Positions 1 through 5,306 of a stretch of DNA of 5,306 nucleotides are shown one piece after another (within the stretch, counting starts at the first letter, position 1; each line of letters opens with the position of its first letter). The translations under genes and the position numbers were made by a program. Under the pieces are notes generated by a model that searched no databases, had not been told where the DNA came from, and saw only the letters and a program-made list of their open reading frames with translations. Source of the DNA: Nitrospinae bacterium AH_259_B05_G02_I21 (GTDB taxonomy: Bacteria > JADFOP01); the NCBI GenBank assembly GCA_027717595.1, contig JALLOF010000074.1, forward strand, positions 1 through 5,306, written 5' to 3'.

Positions 1-1
1 T

Positions 2-1147
2 GCCCGCACCAAGGGTGCCCAGGCCCTGGTGCTCCAGCTCGACACCCCAGGCGGCCTCGATACCTCCATGCGGCTCATGGTGAAGGCCATCTTGTCCAGC
101 CCCATCCCGGTCGTGGTCTACGTCGCGCCGGAGGGGAGCCGGGCGGCCAGCGCGGGGGTCTTCATCACCCTGGCGGCCCACATCGCCGCCATGGCCCCGG
201 GCACCAACATCGGCGCCGCCCATCCCGTGGCCCTGGGCGGGGGCAAGATGGACAAGACGATGCTCGAGAAGGTGGAGAATGACGCGGCAGCCTACATCCG
301 CTCGCTGGCCGAGCGCCATGGCCGAAACGCCGGGTGGGCCGAGGAGGCCGTGCGCAAGAGCGTCTCCATCGAGGCCTCCAAGGCCGTCGAGAAACGGGTG
401 GTAGACCTCATGGCGCCGAGCCTGAATGCACTGCTGGAGGCGATCGACGGCCGCTCCGTCGAGGCGGCCGGCCGGACCGTGACGCTGGCCACCAACGGAG
501 CCCCCGTCGAGACCATCTCGATGACGGCCAAGCAGCGCTTCCTCTCGCTGCTGTCCCACCCGACGGTGGTCTACCTGCTGATGCTGCTTGGCTTCTACGG
601 GCTGTTTTTCGAGCTTTCGTCGCCCGGGGCGATCTTCCCGGGCGTCATCGGGGGGATCGCCATCATCCTGGCGGCCTACGCGCTACAGCTGATGCCGGTC
701 AACTGGGCCGGGCTTGCGCTGATGGCCCTCGCCCTCGTCATGTTCCTGCTAGAGATAAAGGTCCCGAGCCACGGGGCGCTGAGCCTCGGCGGCATCGTCG
801 CCTTCGTCCTGGGCAGCCTCATGCTCTTTGAGTCGCCCGCCCCCATTTTCCGGGTCTCGCTCACGATCATCATCCCGGCCGCTCTGGCCACCGCCGGGTT
901 TTTCTTCTTCCTCGTCGGCACCGGGGTGCGGGCCCACGGGGCGCAAGTTACCACAGGCCGCGAGGGCCTTCTAGGCGCCGGCGGCACCGTGCGGGAGTGG
1001 GCCGACGGGCGCGGGACGGTGCTCGTGCATGGAGAGATTTGGAAGGCCGAAAGCCCAACGGCCCTCGAGCCGGGCCAGGCGGTGAGAGTGACCGGAATGG
1101 ATGGTCTCAAGCTCACCGTCGCCCCGGCAGAAGGAGAGCCCTCATGA
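2..1147 (+). CDS. nfeD: NfeD-family membrane serine protease (long form, ClpP-class), 5' partial
   Basis: The frame is open to the left edge, giving 381 visible residues. The GTG at 29 lies inside a conserved strand ([11 protein letters not shown]), so it is not the start. Compared with the archaeal 1510 protease, about 50 N-terminal residues are missing, presumably including a signal peptide. Visible order: a ClpP/SppA-like protease domain (to about residue 150), with the nucleophile-type Ser50 in AASAG and a likely general-base Lys90 in LEKVEND, spaced as in the Ser-Lys dyad of Pyrococcus 1510. Next come several hydrophobic membrane segments (about 185-310), including [20 protein letters not shown] and a Gly-rich [12 protein letters not shown] turn. 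A soluble C-terminal OB-fold NfeD domain follows (about 317-378). In this family the protease cleaves the C-terminal hydrophobic region of the partner stomatin; that substrate is inferred here. The gene is followed directly by a slipin gene with overlapping stop and start codons. No catalytic residue appears lost. Family assignment is very secure; the symbol is generic. Confidence 0.95.
   Translation, partial: ARTKGAQALVLQLDTPGGLDTSMRLMVKAILSSPIPVVVYVAPEGSRAASAGVFITLAAHIAAMAPGTNIGAAHPVALGGGKMDKTMLEKVENDAAAYIRSLAERHGRNAGWAEEAVRKSVSIEASKAVEKRVVDLMAPSLNALLEAIDGRSVEAAGRTVTLATNGAPVETISMTAKQRFLSLLSHPTVVYLLMLLGFYGLFFELSSPGAIFPGVIGGIAIILAAYALQLMPVNWAGLALMALALVMFLLEIKVPSHGALSLGGIVAFVLGSLMLFESPAPIFRVSLTIIIPAALATAGFFFFLVGTGVRAHGAQVTTGREGLLGAGGTVREWADGRGTVLVHGEIWKAESPTALEPGQAVRVTGMDGLKLTVAPAEGEPS
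1131..1136 (+). promoter_or_regulatory. Shine-Dalgarno site of the slipin gene
   Basis: AAGGAG lies inside the last codons of nfeD. It is 7 bases before the ATG at 1144 and 10 before a second in-frame ATG at 1147. Both starts are within range. The first overlaps the nfeD stop (ATGATGA), which is typical of translational coupling. Confidence 0.75.
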
Positions 1148-1944
1148 TGAATTGGTTGCTGAGCACGCCGCTGCTCGTGCTTATGTTTTTGGTCTCTGCA
1201 ATCCGGGTGTTGCGCGAGTACGAGCGGGGTGTCATCTTCCGCCTGGGTCGGTTCCACAAGGCCAAGGGCCCGGGCATTATCATCGTTCTGCCCGTCATTG
1301 ACAAGATGGTGCGGGTGTCGCTTCGGCTCGTGACCATGGACGTGCCGCCCCAGGACGTCATCACCAGAGACAACGTCTCGGTGAAGGTCAACGCTGTCGT
1401 CTACTTCCGGGTGATGGACCCGGAGCGGGCCATCATCGAGGTCGAGGACTTCCTCTACGCCACGAGCCAGCTCGCCCAGACGACGCTAAGGAGCGTGCTT
1501 GGCCAAAGCGAGCTCGATGAGCTCTTAAGCGAGCGGGAGAAGATCAACACCCACCTCCAGTCCATCCTCGATGAGCACACCGACCCGTGGGGCATCAAGG
1601 TGACGCAGGTGGAGGTTAAGCACATAGACCTGCCGAGCGATATGCAGCGGGCCATCGCCCGGCAGGCCGAGGCCGAGCGGGAGCGGCGGGCCAAGATCAT
1701 CCACGCCGAAGGCGAGCTACAGGCCTCTACCCAGCTCTCCGAGGCGGCCCGAATCATCGGCCAGAACCCGGCGGCCATCCAGCTGCGCTTCCTCCAGACC
1801 CTCACCGAGGTGGCCACCGAGAACAACTCCACCGTGATCTTCCCCGTGCCGATCGACCTGCTGAGGCCCTTCTTCGGCCCGCGCGAGGGCGAGGGCGACG
1901 AGGCCGCAAGTCCGCCTGAGACGCCAGAGGACGCCTCCAGCTAA
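1144..1944 (+). CDS. Slipin / prokaryotic stomatin (SPFH/band 7 protein)
   Basis: A complete 266-residue protein, within the usual length of bacterial slipins. It has one N-terminal hydrophobic segment (about 4-20) and no cleavable-signal features. The stomatin signature [14 protein letters not shown] (24-37) follows, then [14 protein letters not shown] (42-55), and the band-7 core [20 protein letters not shown] (66-85) with VYFRV (86-90). Next are an Ala/Glu/Arg-rich coiled-coil region with [16 protein letters not shown] (176-191), the conserved [12 protein letters not shown] near 229-240, and an acidic, Pro-rich tail (from about 247). Slipins oligomerise on the cytoplasmic face of the membrane and organise protein-lipid microdomains. 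The gene pairs with the upstream NfeD protease, the classic stomatin-operon partner. The start at 1144 is chosen over the longer in-frame extension from 997 because 1144 has the SD, begins just before the hydrophobic anchor and gives the family length. The next Met at 1147 is an alternative. The exact slipin subgroup is uncertain. Confidence 0.95.
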   Translation: MMNWLLSTPLLVLMFLVSAIRVLREYERGVIFRLGRFHKAKGPGIIIVLPVIDKMVRVSLRLVTMDVPPQDVITRDNVSVKVNAVVYFRVMDPERAIIEVEDFLYATSQLAQTTLRSVLGQSELDELLSEREKINTHLQSILDEHTDPWGIKVTQVEVKHIDLPSDMQRAIARQAEAERERRAKIIHAEGELQASTQLSEAARIIGQNPAAIQLRFLQTLTEVATENNSTVIFPVPIDLLRPFFGPREGEGDEAASPPETPEDASS

Positions 1945-2166
1945 GCGACGCGTCCAACTAGTTGAAAGAAATCTTATGAATGGGGGGGAAGTCGGCTGTA
2001 CGCTGAAGCTCGGGGTCGGGCGAGCGAATCGCCACCTCCGTCAACGCCCGCTCCCTGCCTGGCCCGACTTAGCAACATGCGCTCCAGCAAAACTTCCGTT
2101 CAAGCAGATATATCGGAGATTTGGCGGGAAGTGTTGAGGGAGGGGACCGATTAGAGAAGAAAATCA

Positions 2167-2220
2167 TGTGGGGACAGGGCTTGTCTCTATCTTCGGACAG
2201 CCATACAGACTGTCCCTACA
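2167..2220. repeat. Imperfect palindrome, possible dispersed repeat or MITE-like element
   Basis: The ends TGTGGGGACAG (2167-2177) and CTGTCCCTACA (2210-2220) are inverted copies matching at 10 of 11 positions. Inside, GGACAG (2195-2200) can also pair with CTGTCC (2210-2215), so alternative hairpins are possible. Ends reading TGTAGGGACAG on both strands resemble the small non-coding palindromic repeats scattered through many bacterial genomes. Only one copy is visible here, so its repeated nature is inferred. Confidence 0.45.
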
Positions 2221-2231
2221 GCCCGGGTAGG

Positions 2232-2251
2232 CGGGGTCGCCCCCGACCCCG
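2232..2251. repeat. Perfect 8-base-pair GC-rich hairpin
   Basis: CGGGGTCG (2232-2239) and CGACCCCG (2244-2251) are exact reverse complements around a CCCC loop. The hairpin would be very stable, but no T-run follows on either strand, so it is not a standard intrinsic terminator. It lies 11 bases from the 2167-2220 palindrome and may belong to the same repeat unit. Confidence 0.5.
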
Positions 2252-2404
2252 GCACCTTTCCTGGCGGTCTCGGCCCGCCCGAATCCACATGGCGTGCCCT
2301 CCACAAGGATCGAGGCTCTCAGCATGGGCCGCCAAACAGTCAATATTCCAAAAGAAATTGCCACCTAAACTATAGATAAAAAGGATGTGCTACATCGTGA
2401 AATA

Positions 2405-2428
2405 CCCCTTGGTGTGGCGGGGCTTTTT
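2405..2428 (+). terminator. Weak intrinsic-terminator-like hairpin
   Basis: CCCC (2405-2408) can pair with GGGG (2419-2422) across a 10-base loop, followed by C and five T. This could end rightward transcription from nfeD-slipin before it runs into the convergent dehydrogenase gene. The stem is only four pairs, and it lies 460 bases past the slipin stop. Read on the other strand, it sits just after the dehydrogenase stop but has only a short T-rich stretch (TATTT). Evidence is weak. Confidence 0.3.
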
Positions 2429-2435
2429 ATACAAA

Positions 2436-3422
2436 TTATATATGGTCCAAAGTTATGACTACATTTCCCTTTTTGTGTCCTTTTTCGACATACCTGTGAG
2501 CCTCGGCAGTCTGTTCCAACGGATAGTGTCTATCTATGACCGATTTTATCTTCCCCGCCTCAATAAGCTCTTTGAGGAAAATTAAATCTTCAGTCTTTTC
2601 GTTCGCAAATTCAAATATTACTTTCTTGTTGCTTATCACTGAAGTCCATAACGCTCGAACTATCTCTAACAATCCCTTTGGATTAGCTAAAATATAGCGT
2701 CCATTTTGCTTTAGCGATCTTAGACTGCGTGAGAACGAACTCTTGCCTACCACGTCAAAAATAATATCATAGGTCTCACCGTTTTTAGTGAAATCTTCCT
2801 TTGTGTAATCAATGACATGGTCTGCACCAATTGAGCGCAGCATGTCTAATTTCCTCGTGCTGTCCACGGCGGTCACCTTTGCGCCAAAATACTTTGCAAG
2901 CTGCACTGCAAAAGTACCAAAACTGCCACCAGATCCATTAATAAGAATATGTTGTCCCTTCTGGATATTTCCTTTTCTAAGATAATGCAATGCATTAAGT
3001 CCCCCAAGAGGAACCGTAGCGGCTTCTTCATAGGTCATATTGGCCGGTTTTATTGCAATTGCACATGTACTTGGTAGACTTGTGTACTCAGCATACGCAC
3101 CAAAACGAGGACCGTTAGCTGCAAAAACTTGATCGCCTTTCTTAAATCGTTTTACATCTTTGCCCACTTCTTCGATTCGCCCGGCTAGATACGCTCCCAG
3201 TATTTGTATTTTTTTTCTTGGTTTTATGAGACCAAAATATATTCTCACGATGAACCAGATCAAATTTGGGATCTTGATTCTTCGCATTTCACAATCCCCT
3301 GTGTTTACTGTTACTGCATGAACTTTTATCAGTACTTCATCGTCCTTGGGAGTAGGTTTTTCTACCTCTTTTAGTTCAAGAACATCAGGGGGTCCGTATT
3401 TTGTGTATACAATTGCTTTCAT
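2436..3422 (-). CDS. Zinc-independent medium-chain dehydrogenase/reductase, NAD(P)-dependent (quinone oxidoreductase-like)
   Basis: A complete protein of 328 residues, the normal length for this family. The N-terminal GroES-like domain starts [21 protein letters not shown] and contains [18 protein letters not shown] (30-47) and the family block around [12 protein letters not shown] (76-87). The Rossmann domain has a Gly-rich nucleotide loop, [17 protein letters not shown] (161-177), then [26 protein letters not shown]. The C-terminus has the lobe motif [28 protein letters not shown] (296-323). No catalytic or structural zinc cysteine cluster is present, so this is the quinone-oxidoreductase-like branch. 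It would transfer hydride from NAD(P)H to a carbonyl or quinone substrate that cannot be named. It is probably cytoplasmic. The start is supported by GGAGGA six bases upstream. The gene is much more AT-rich than the flanking genes and has its own promoter, suggesting lateral acquisition and separate transcription. The Asp usual in the GxDxAG block is Tyr78 here. Confidence 0.92.
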   Translation of the reverse strand: MKAIVYTKYGPPDVLELKEVEKPTPKDDEVLIKVHAVTVNTGDCEMRRIKIPNLIWFIVRIYFGLIKPRKKIQILGAYLAGRIEEVGKDVKRFKKGDQVFAANGPRFGAYAEYTSLPSTCAIAIKPANMTYEEAATVPLGGLNALHYLRKGNIQKGQHILINGSGGSFGTFAVQLAKYFGAKVTAVDSTRKLDMLRSIGADHVIDYTKEDFTKNGETYDIIFDVVGKSSFSRSLRSLKQNGRYILANPKGLLEIVRALWTSVISNKKVIFEFANEKTEDLIFLKELIEAGKIKSVIDRHYPLEQTAEAHRYVEKGHKKGNVVITLDHI

Positions 3423-3428
3423 AAGTAT

Positions 3429-3434
3429 TCCTCC
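3429..3434 (-). promoter_or_regulatory. Strong Shine-Dalgarno site of the dehydrogenase gene
   Basis: On the minus strand the sequence reads GGAGGA, six bases before the ATG at 3422-3420. The near-ideal match and spacing fix this start. No other in-frame Met upstream has such a site. Confidence 0.85.
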
Positions 3435-3462
3435 AAGATTGTTTTGATTCGGTTATTTTAAG

Positions 3463-3476
3463 TGTGGTTCACCACA
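3463..3476. promoter_or_regulatory. Candidate operator, TGTGGT-N2-ACCACA
   Basis: Perfect 6-base inverted arms flank a 2-base centre. The site lies in the untranslated leader of the dehydrogenase gene, between the -10 box and the SD, about 25-38 bases downstream of the expected transcription start. A dimeric repressor could bind here and block elongation or initiation. It could also form a small mRNA hairpin. No regulator gene is visible, so the binding protein is unknown. Confidence 0.5.
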
Positions 3477-3507
3477 ATCTATCCTATATGTTTGCAAAAC
3501 CTAACAT

Positions 3508-3535
3508 ATTATAAGTATTTTTCCCTATATGTCAA
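3508..3535 (-). promoter_or_regulatory. Sigma-70-type promoter of the dehydrogenase gene
   Basis: On the minus strand, a perfect -35 box TTGACA (3535-3530) and a perfect -10 box TATAAT (3513-3508) are separated by 16 bases. Transcription would start near 3501, giving a leader of about 80 bases. An 8-base palindrome TTTGCAAA (3491-3498) lies just downstream of the predicted start. The gene is therefore likely transcribed on its own and not by read-through from the upstream phosphatase gene. Confidence 0.8.
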
Positions 3536-3540
3536 CTCGA

Positions 3541-3554
3541 GCCCATGGATGGGC
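3541..3554. promoter_or_regulatory. Candidate regulator site, GCCCAT-N2-ATGGGC, upstream of the -35 box
   Basis: Perfect 6-base arms (3541-3546 and 3549-3554) surround GG, centred about 46 bases upstream of the predicted start. That is a position used by activators as well as repressors. A further ATGGGC half-site lies at 3574-3579. Symmetry and position are the only evidence. Confidence 0.4.
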
Positions 3555-3593
3555 GAATACTACAAAATTTAAAATGGGCATTGAACATAACAA

Positions 3594-3624
3594 CTATTAA
3601 GCGAGATAAATGGTCGCTTAATAG
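3594..3624 (-). terminator. 11-base-pair inverted repeat, probable terminator of the PAS-SpoIIE gene
   Basis: CTATTAAGCGA (3594-3604) and TCGCTTAATAG (3614-3624) are perfect reverse complements with a 9-base loop. The hairpin lies about 60 bases after the phosphatase stop. On the minus strand it is followed by TTGTTATGTT, a T-rich but interrupted tract. It would separate phosphatase transcription from the dehydrogenase promoter. The AT-rich stem and imperfect T tract leave open a protein-binding or attachment-site role. Confidence 0.45.
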
Positions 3625-3658
3625 TACATTCTAGGATAAAAAGCGAGATTTATGTACT
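3599..3658. repeat. Cluster of direct and inverted repeats beside the terminator hairpin
   Basis: The 9-mer AAGCGAGAT occurs twice in direct orientation (3599-3607 and 3641-3649), 42 bases apart. AGTACAT (3623-3629) is inverted as ATGTACT (3652-3658), enclosing the second copy. The first 9-mer overlaps the left arm of the 3594-3624 hairpin. The layout suggests regulator half-sites or the scar of a small insertion; neither is proven. Confidence 0.45.
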
Positions 3659-3682
3659 TATTTTAGTATGGCACCCGCTAAC

Positions 3683-5306
3683 TTAACAATACACCGCCCC
3701 CTCCCAACGGGCAGCCAGAAGTGTGAGGTCGTCATTTGGCGTGGCATCCCCTGTGAAGGTCTGCACTTCCTCGGTCACCGTGTTGATTATATTTTCGGGC
3801 CGAGGGTGGGTGCGAAGGAGAATTTCCAGTAAGCGCTCTTCGGTAAATTGCTCCCGCGCCGCGTTCATCGCTTCGGTCACCCCATCAGTGTAAAGAAGCA
3901 TATCCTCACCTGGTTGGAGAGATAAGAAACTATCATTGTAGGCTATGTTGTCGATTACTCCGAGAGGCGGCCCAGCGTCCCCAACTACCGCTTCGACCTT
4001 ACCTATTGCCCTGCGTATGAGCAATGGTAGATGACCAGCGTTTGCAAATGTCACTGCTCCGGTATCCAAGTCGAGAGTCAGATACAAGAGGGTTACGAAC
4101 ATACCCGGTTGGCCTCGGTCTTGCAGGAGACGGTTGAGCGCCGTGAGGGTTTCTGCGGGCGAGTCATCATGAGGTTCCACAAGGAAGCGGAAATCGCTCA
4201 CTAGCCGAGCCATGTAAATGGCCCCCGGCACACCCTTGCCCGAAACATCGCCCAAGACTAGAGCCAAGCGATTACGCCCAAGTTCGATTACATCGTAGTA
4301 GTCTCCACCAACACTAGCGGCAGGATAGTTGGCGGCAGCCAGGCTATAGCGAGGGTCGTCAGCCCCTGGGAGTTGTCCTGGCAAGAAGCTTTGCTGAATG
4401 ATACGCGCGGTCTCCAACTGTTGTCGCATCCGCTCTTGAGCCAAGCGCATCGTCTCTTCGGCTCGCTTCCGCTCAGTGATGTCTTCGACACTCCCCTCGT
4501 AGTAGAGCAGCTCGCCACTTGGGTCGCGGACTGCGCGCGCGTTCTCCGAAATCCATATCACGCTGCCGTCTTTGAGATAGATCTGAGACTCAAACGCCGA
4601 TACGGTATCATCCTCCTGTAGCAGCCGACTGAACTCAGCGCGACGACTAGGATCAACGTACAGTTGCCGCGAAATGTCGGTGAGACCCCGTATCAGTTCC
4701 TCGGGTGACTCGTAACCGTAGATACGTGCCAGTGAGGGATTGGCGCTAATATACTTCCCGTCGGGCGTGGTCTGGAAGATGCCCTCGATGGCGTATTCAA
4801 AAATGCTACGATATTTCTCCTCGGCTTGCCGCAGCGCCTCCTCAGCCCGCTTCCGTTCGGTGATGTCGGTGACAACCCCAAAGCTCCCTTGAAAGCGGCC
4901 ATCTTTATCAAAGATCGGCTCTGGCGCCGCGCGGGCGAAAAACTTCCGCCCGTCTTTTCTGGTCCATTCAATCTCATACGGTTCACGCTCACCCTTTCGT
5001 CGTCTTGCCAATTGTTCTCTAAACAGCTTCTGATTGGCTTCATCGAGGAAGTGGCTGGCTGGCTCTCCTATCATTTCCTCTCGGGAGTATCCGAACATCT
5101 CGCAAAGTTTTCTGTTGACATAGGTAACGACATGATTTTCGTCCAATACAGCGAAGCCATCGTTCATTGTCTCAACCAGTCTTCGGTATTGCTCCTCGCT
5201 CTCCCGCAGCGCCTCCTCGGCCCTCTTGCGCTCCCGCAGGTCTTTGTTGAAACCTACCGTCCCGGCTTCGTGGCCGTCCTCGTCGTAGAGAATGGAAGCC
5301 GAGATA
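3683..5306 (-). CDS. Multi-PAS sensor with C-terminal SpoIIE/PP2C-type serine phosphatase (RsbU-like), 5' partial
   Basis: The frame is open to the right edge, giving 540 visible residues. The Met at 5167-5165 is internal, because 46 codons before it encode the end of another PAS domain (ISASILYDEDGHEAGTVGF) and a helical linker. Visible order: PAS tail (1-24), PAS (about 47-149), PAS/PAC (about 171-277), each followed by a RERKRAEE or TERKRAEE linker, then a coiled coil (about 278-305) leading into RIIQQSFLPGQLPG and the phosphatase domain (to about 535). Metal-binding acidic motifs are intact: GGDYYD (333-338), GDVSGKG (352-358), YTDGVTEA (472-479) and NDDLTLLA (524-531). Proteins of this type sense a signal through PAS domains and dephosphorylate STAS anti-sigma-factor antagonists in the cytoplasm; the ligand and partner are not visible here. 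No transmembrane segment is seen in this part. Ends at TAA, followed by a hairpin. Confidence 0.93.
   Translation of the reverse strand, partial: ISASILYDEDGHEAGTVGFNKDLRERKRAEEALRESEEQYRRLVETMNDGFAVLDENHVVTYVNRKLCEMFGYSREEMIGEPASHFLDEANQKLFREQLARRRKGEREPYEIEWTRKDGRKFFARAAPEPIFDKDGRFQGSFGVVTDITERKRAEEALRQAEEKYRSIFEYAIEGIFQTTPDGKYISANPSLARIYGYESPEELIRGLTDISRQLYVDPSRRAEFSRLLQEDDTVSAFESQIYLKDGSVIWISENARAVRDPSGELLYYEGSVEDITERKRAEETMRLAQERMRQQLETARIIQQSFLPGQLPGADDPRYSLAAANYPAASVGGDYYDVIELGRNRLALVLGDVSGKGVPGAIYMARLVSDFRFLVEPHDDSPAETLTALNRLLQDRGQPGMFVTLLYLTLDLDTGAVTFANAGHLPLLIRRAIGKVEAVVGDAGPPLGVIDNIAYNDSFLSLQPGEDMLLYTDGVTEAMNAAREQFTEERLLEILLRTHPRPENIINTVTEEVQTFTGDATPNDDLTLLAARWEGAVYC

Larger units (their letters stand above)
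1945..2435. other. Gene-free spacer between convergent genes
   Basis: I see no convincing gene in these 491 bases. Short open frames on both strands here lack SD sites and recognisable protein motifs. The first two thirds are GC-rich and contain several hairpins: a 5-base stem GGCGA/TCGCC (2019-2023 and 2029-2033), longer-range pairs AAGTCGG/CCGACTT (1989-1995 and 2064-2070) and GTCGGGC/GCCCGAC (2015-2021 and 2062-2068), and a run of seven G from 1982. None has a T-run, so no clear terminator directly follows the slipin stop. Two repeat-like palindromes (2167-2220 and 2232-2251) and a weak terminator-like hairpin (2405-2428) are listed separately. Composition turns AT-rich from about 2340 on. 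Confidence 0.7.

Noticed and set aside
997-1143. N-terminal extension of slipin upstream of 1144
   Set aside because: It lies entirely inside nfeD in another frame, has no stomatin similarity, and would put a charged stretch before the membrane anchor.
676-1257. Long minus-strand open frame opposite nfeD and slipin
   Set aside because: It is a shadow of high-GC coding sequence, while the plus strand encodes unmistakable NfeD and slipin domains.
2019-2033. GGCGA/TCGCC hairpin as a slipin terminator
   Set aside because: The stem is only five pairs and no T-run follows, so it does not meet the standard for an intrinsic terminator.
2164-2364. Minus-strand 66-codon open frame in the spacer
   Set aside because: It spans the palindromic repeat, has no SD or recognisable motif, and is rich in Cys, Gly and Pro, as expected of GC-rich non-coding sequence. 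It could be repeat-derived, but a gene is not supported.
2121-2375. Plus-strand 84-codon open frame in the spacer
   Set aside because: The composition is repeat-like (Pro, Arg and Ser rich), it has no family motif, and it crosses both hairpins.
2385-2585. Plus-strand 66-codon open frame
   Set aside because: It overlaps the end of the well-supported minus-strand dehydrogenase gene and shows no motif of its own.
3660-3690. Integron attC-like core near GCTAAC / GTTAGC
   Set aside because: The flanking bases do not fit the RYYYAAC/GTTRRRY core pair, and no integrase or cassette layout is present.
1-5306. CRISPR array, tRNA or rRNA genes
   Set aside because: No regularly spaced repeats and no tRNA cloverleaf or rRNA-like sequence was seen on reading both strands.

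Overview
The window reads as bacterial chromosome or metagenomic-contig DNA. It has strong Shine-Dalgarno sites, a near-consensus sigma-70-type promoter and two bacterial signalling and membrane gene families. The taxon cannot be fixed. The left part is GC-rich (about 60% in a hand-counted line). The PAS/phosphatase gene at the right is also GC-rich (about 60% in one line). The stretch between them, roughly 2370-3680, is strikingly AT-rich (28% GC in one line). This mosaic suggests that the middle gene was acquired from elsewhere.

Layout: (1) 2-1147, plus strand: the 3' part of a long-form nfeD gene (membrane-anchored ClpP-class serine protease with an OB-fold tail), cut by the left edge. (2) 1144-1944, plus strand: a complete slipin/prokaryotic stomatin gene, translationally overlapped with nfeD. 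(3) 1945-2435: a 491-base gene-free stretch holding hairpin-forming, probably dispersed repeat sequence and a weak terminator-like hairpin. (4) 2436-3422, minus strand: a complete zinc-less medium-chain dehydrogenase/quinone-oxidoreductase-like gene. It has a strong SD, a perfect -35/-10 pair and two flanking short palindromes that look like regulator sites. (5) 3423-3682: the regulatory and terminator region of that gene, rich in inverted repeats. (6) 3683-5306, minus strand: the 3' part of a multi-PAS, SpoIIE/PP2C-type phosphatase gene. Its reading frame stays open to the right edge.

The rightward nfeD-slipin pair and the two leftward genes converge on the 1945-2435 spacer. NfeD and slipin are established partners in membrane-protein quality control and membrane microdomains. 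The PAS-SpoIIE protein would be a sensor that dephosphorylates a STAS-type anti-sigma antagonist; no such partner is in the window. The dehydrogenase appears to be an independently and perhaps inducibly transcribed redox gene. I see no clearly new multi-gene system. The points most worth a second look are the composition island with its own symmetric regulatory region, and the repeat-like palindromes in the spacer.
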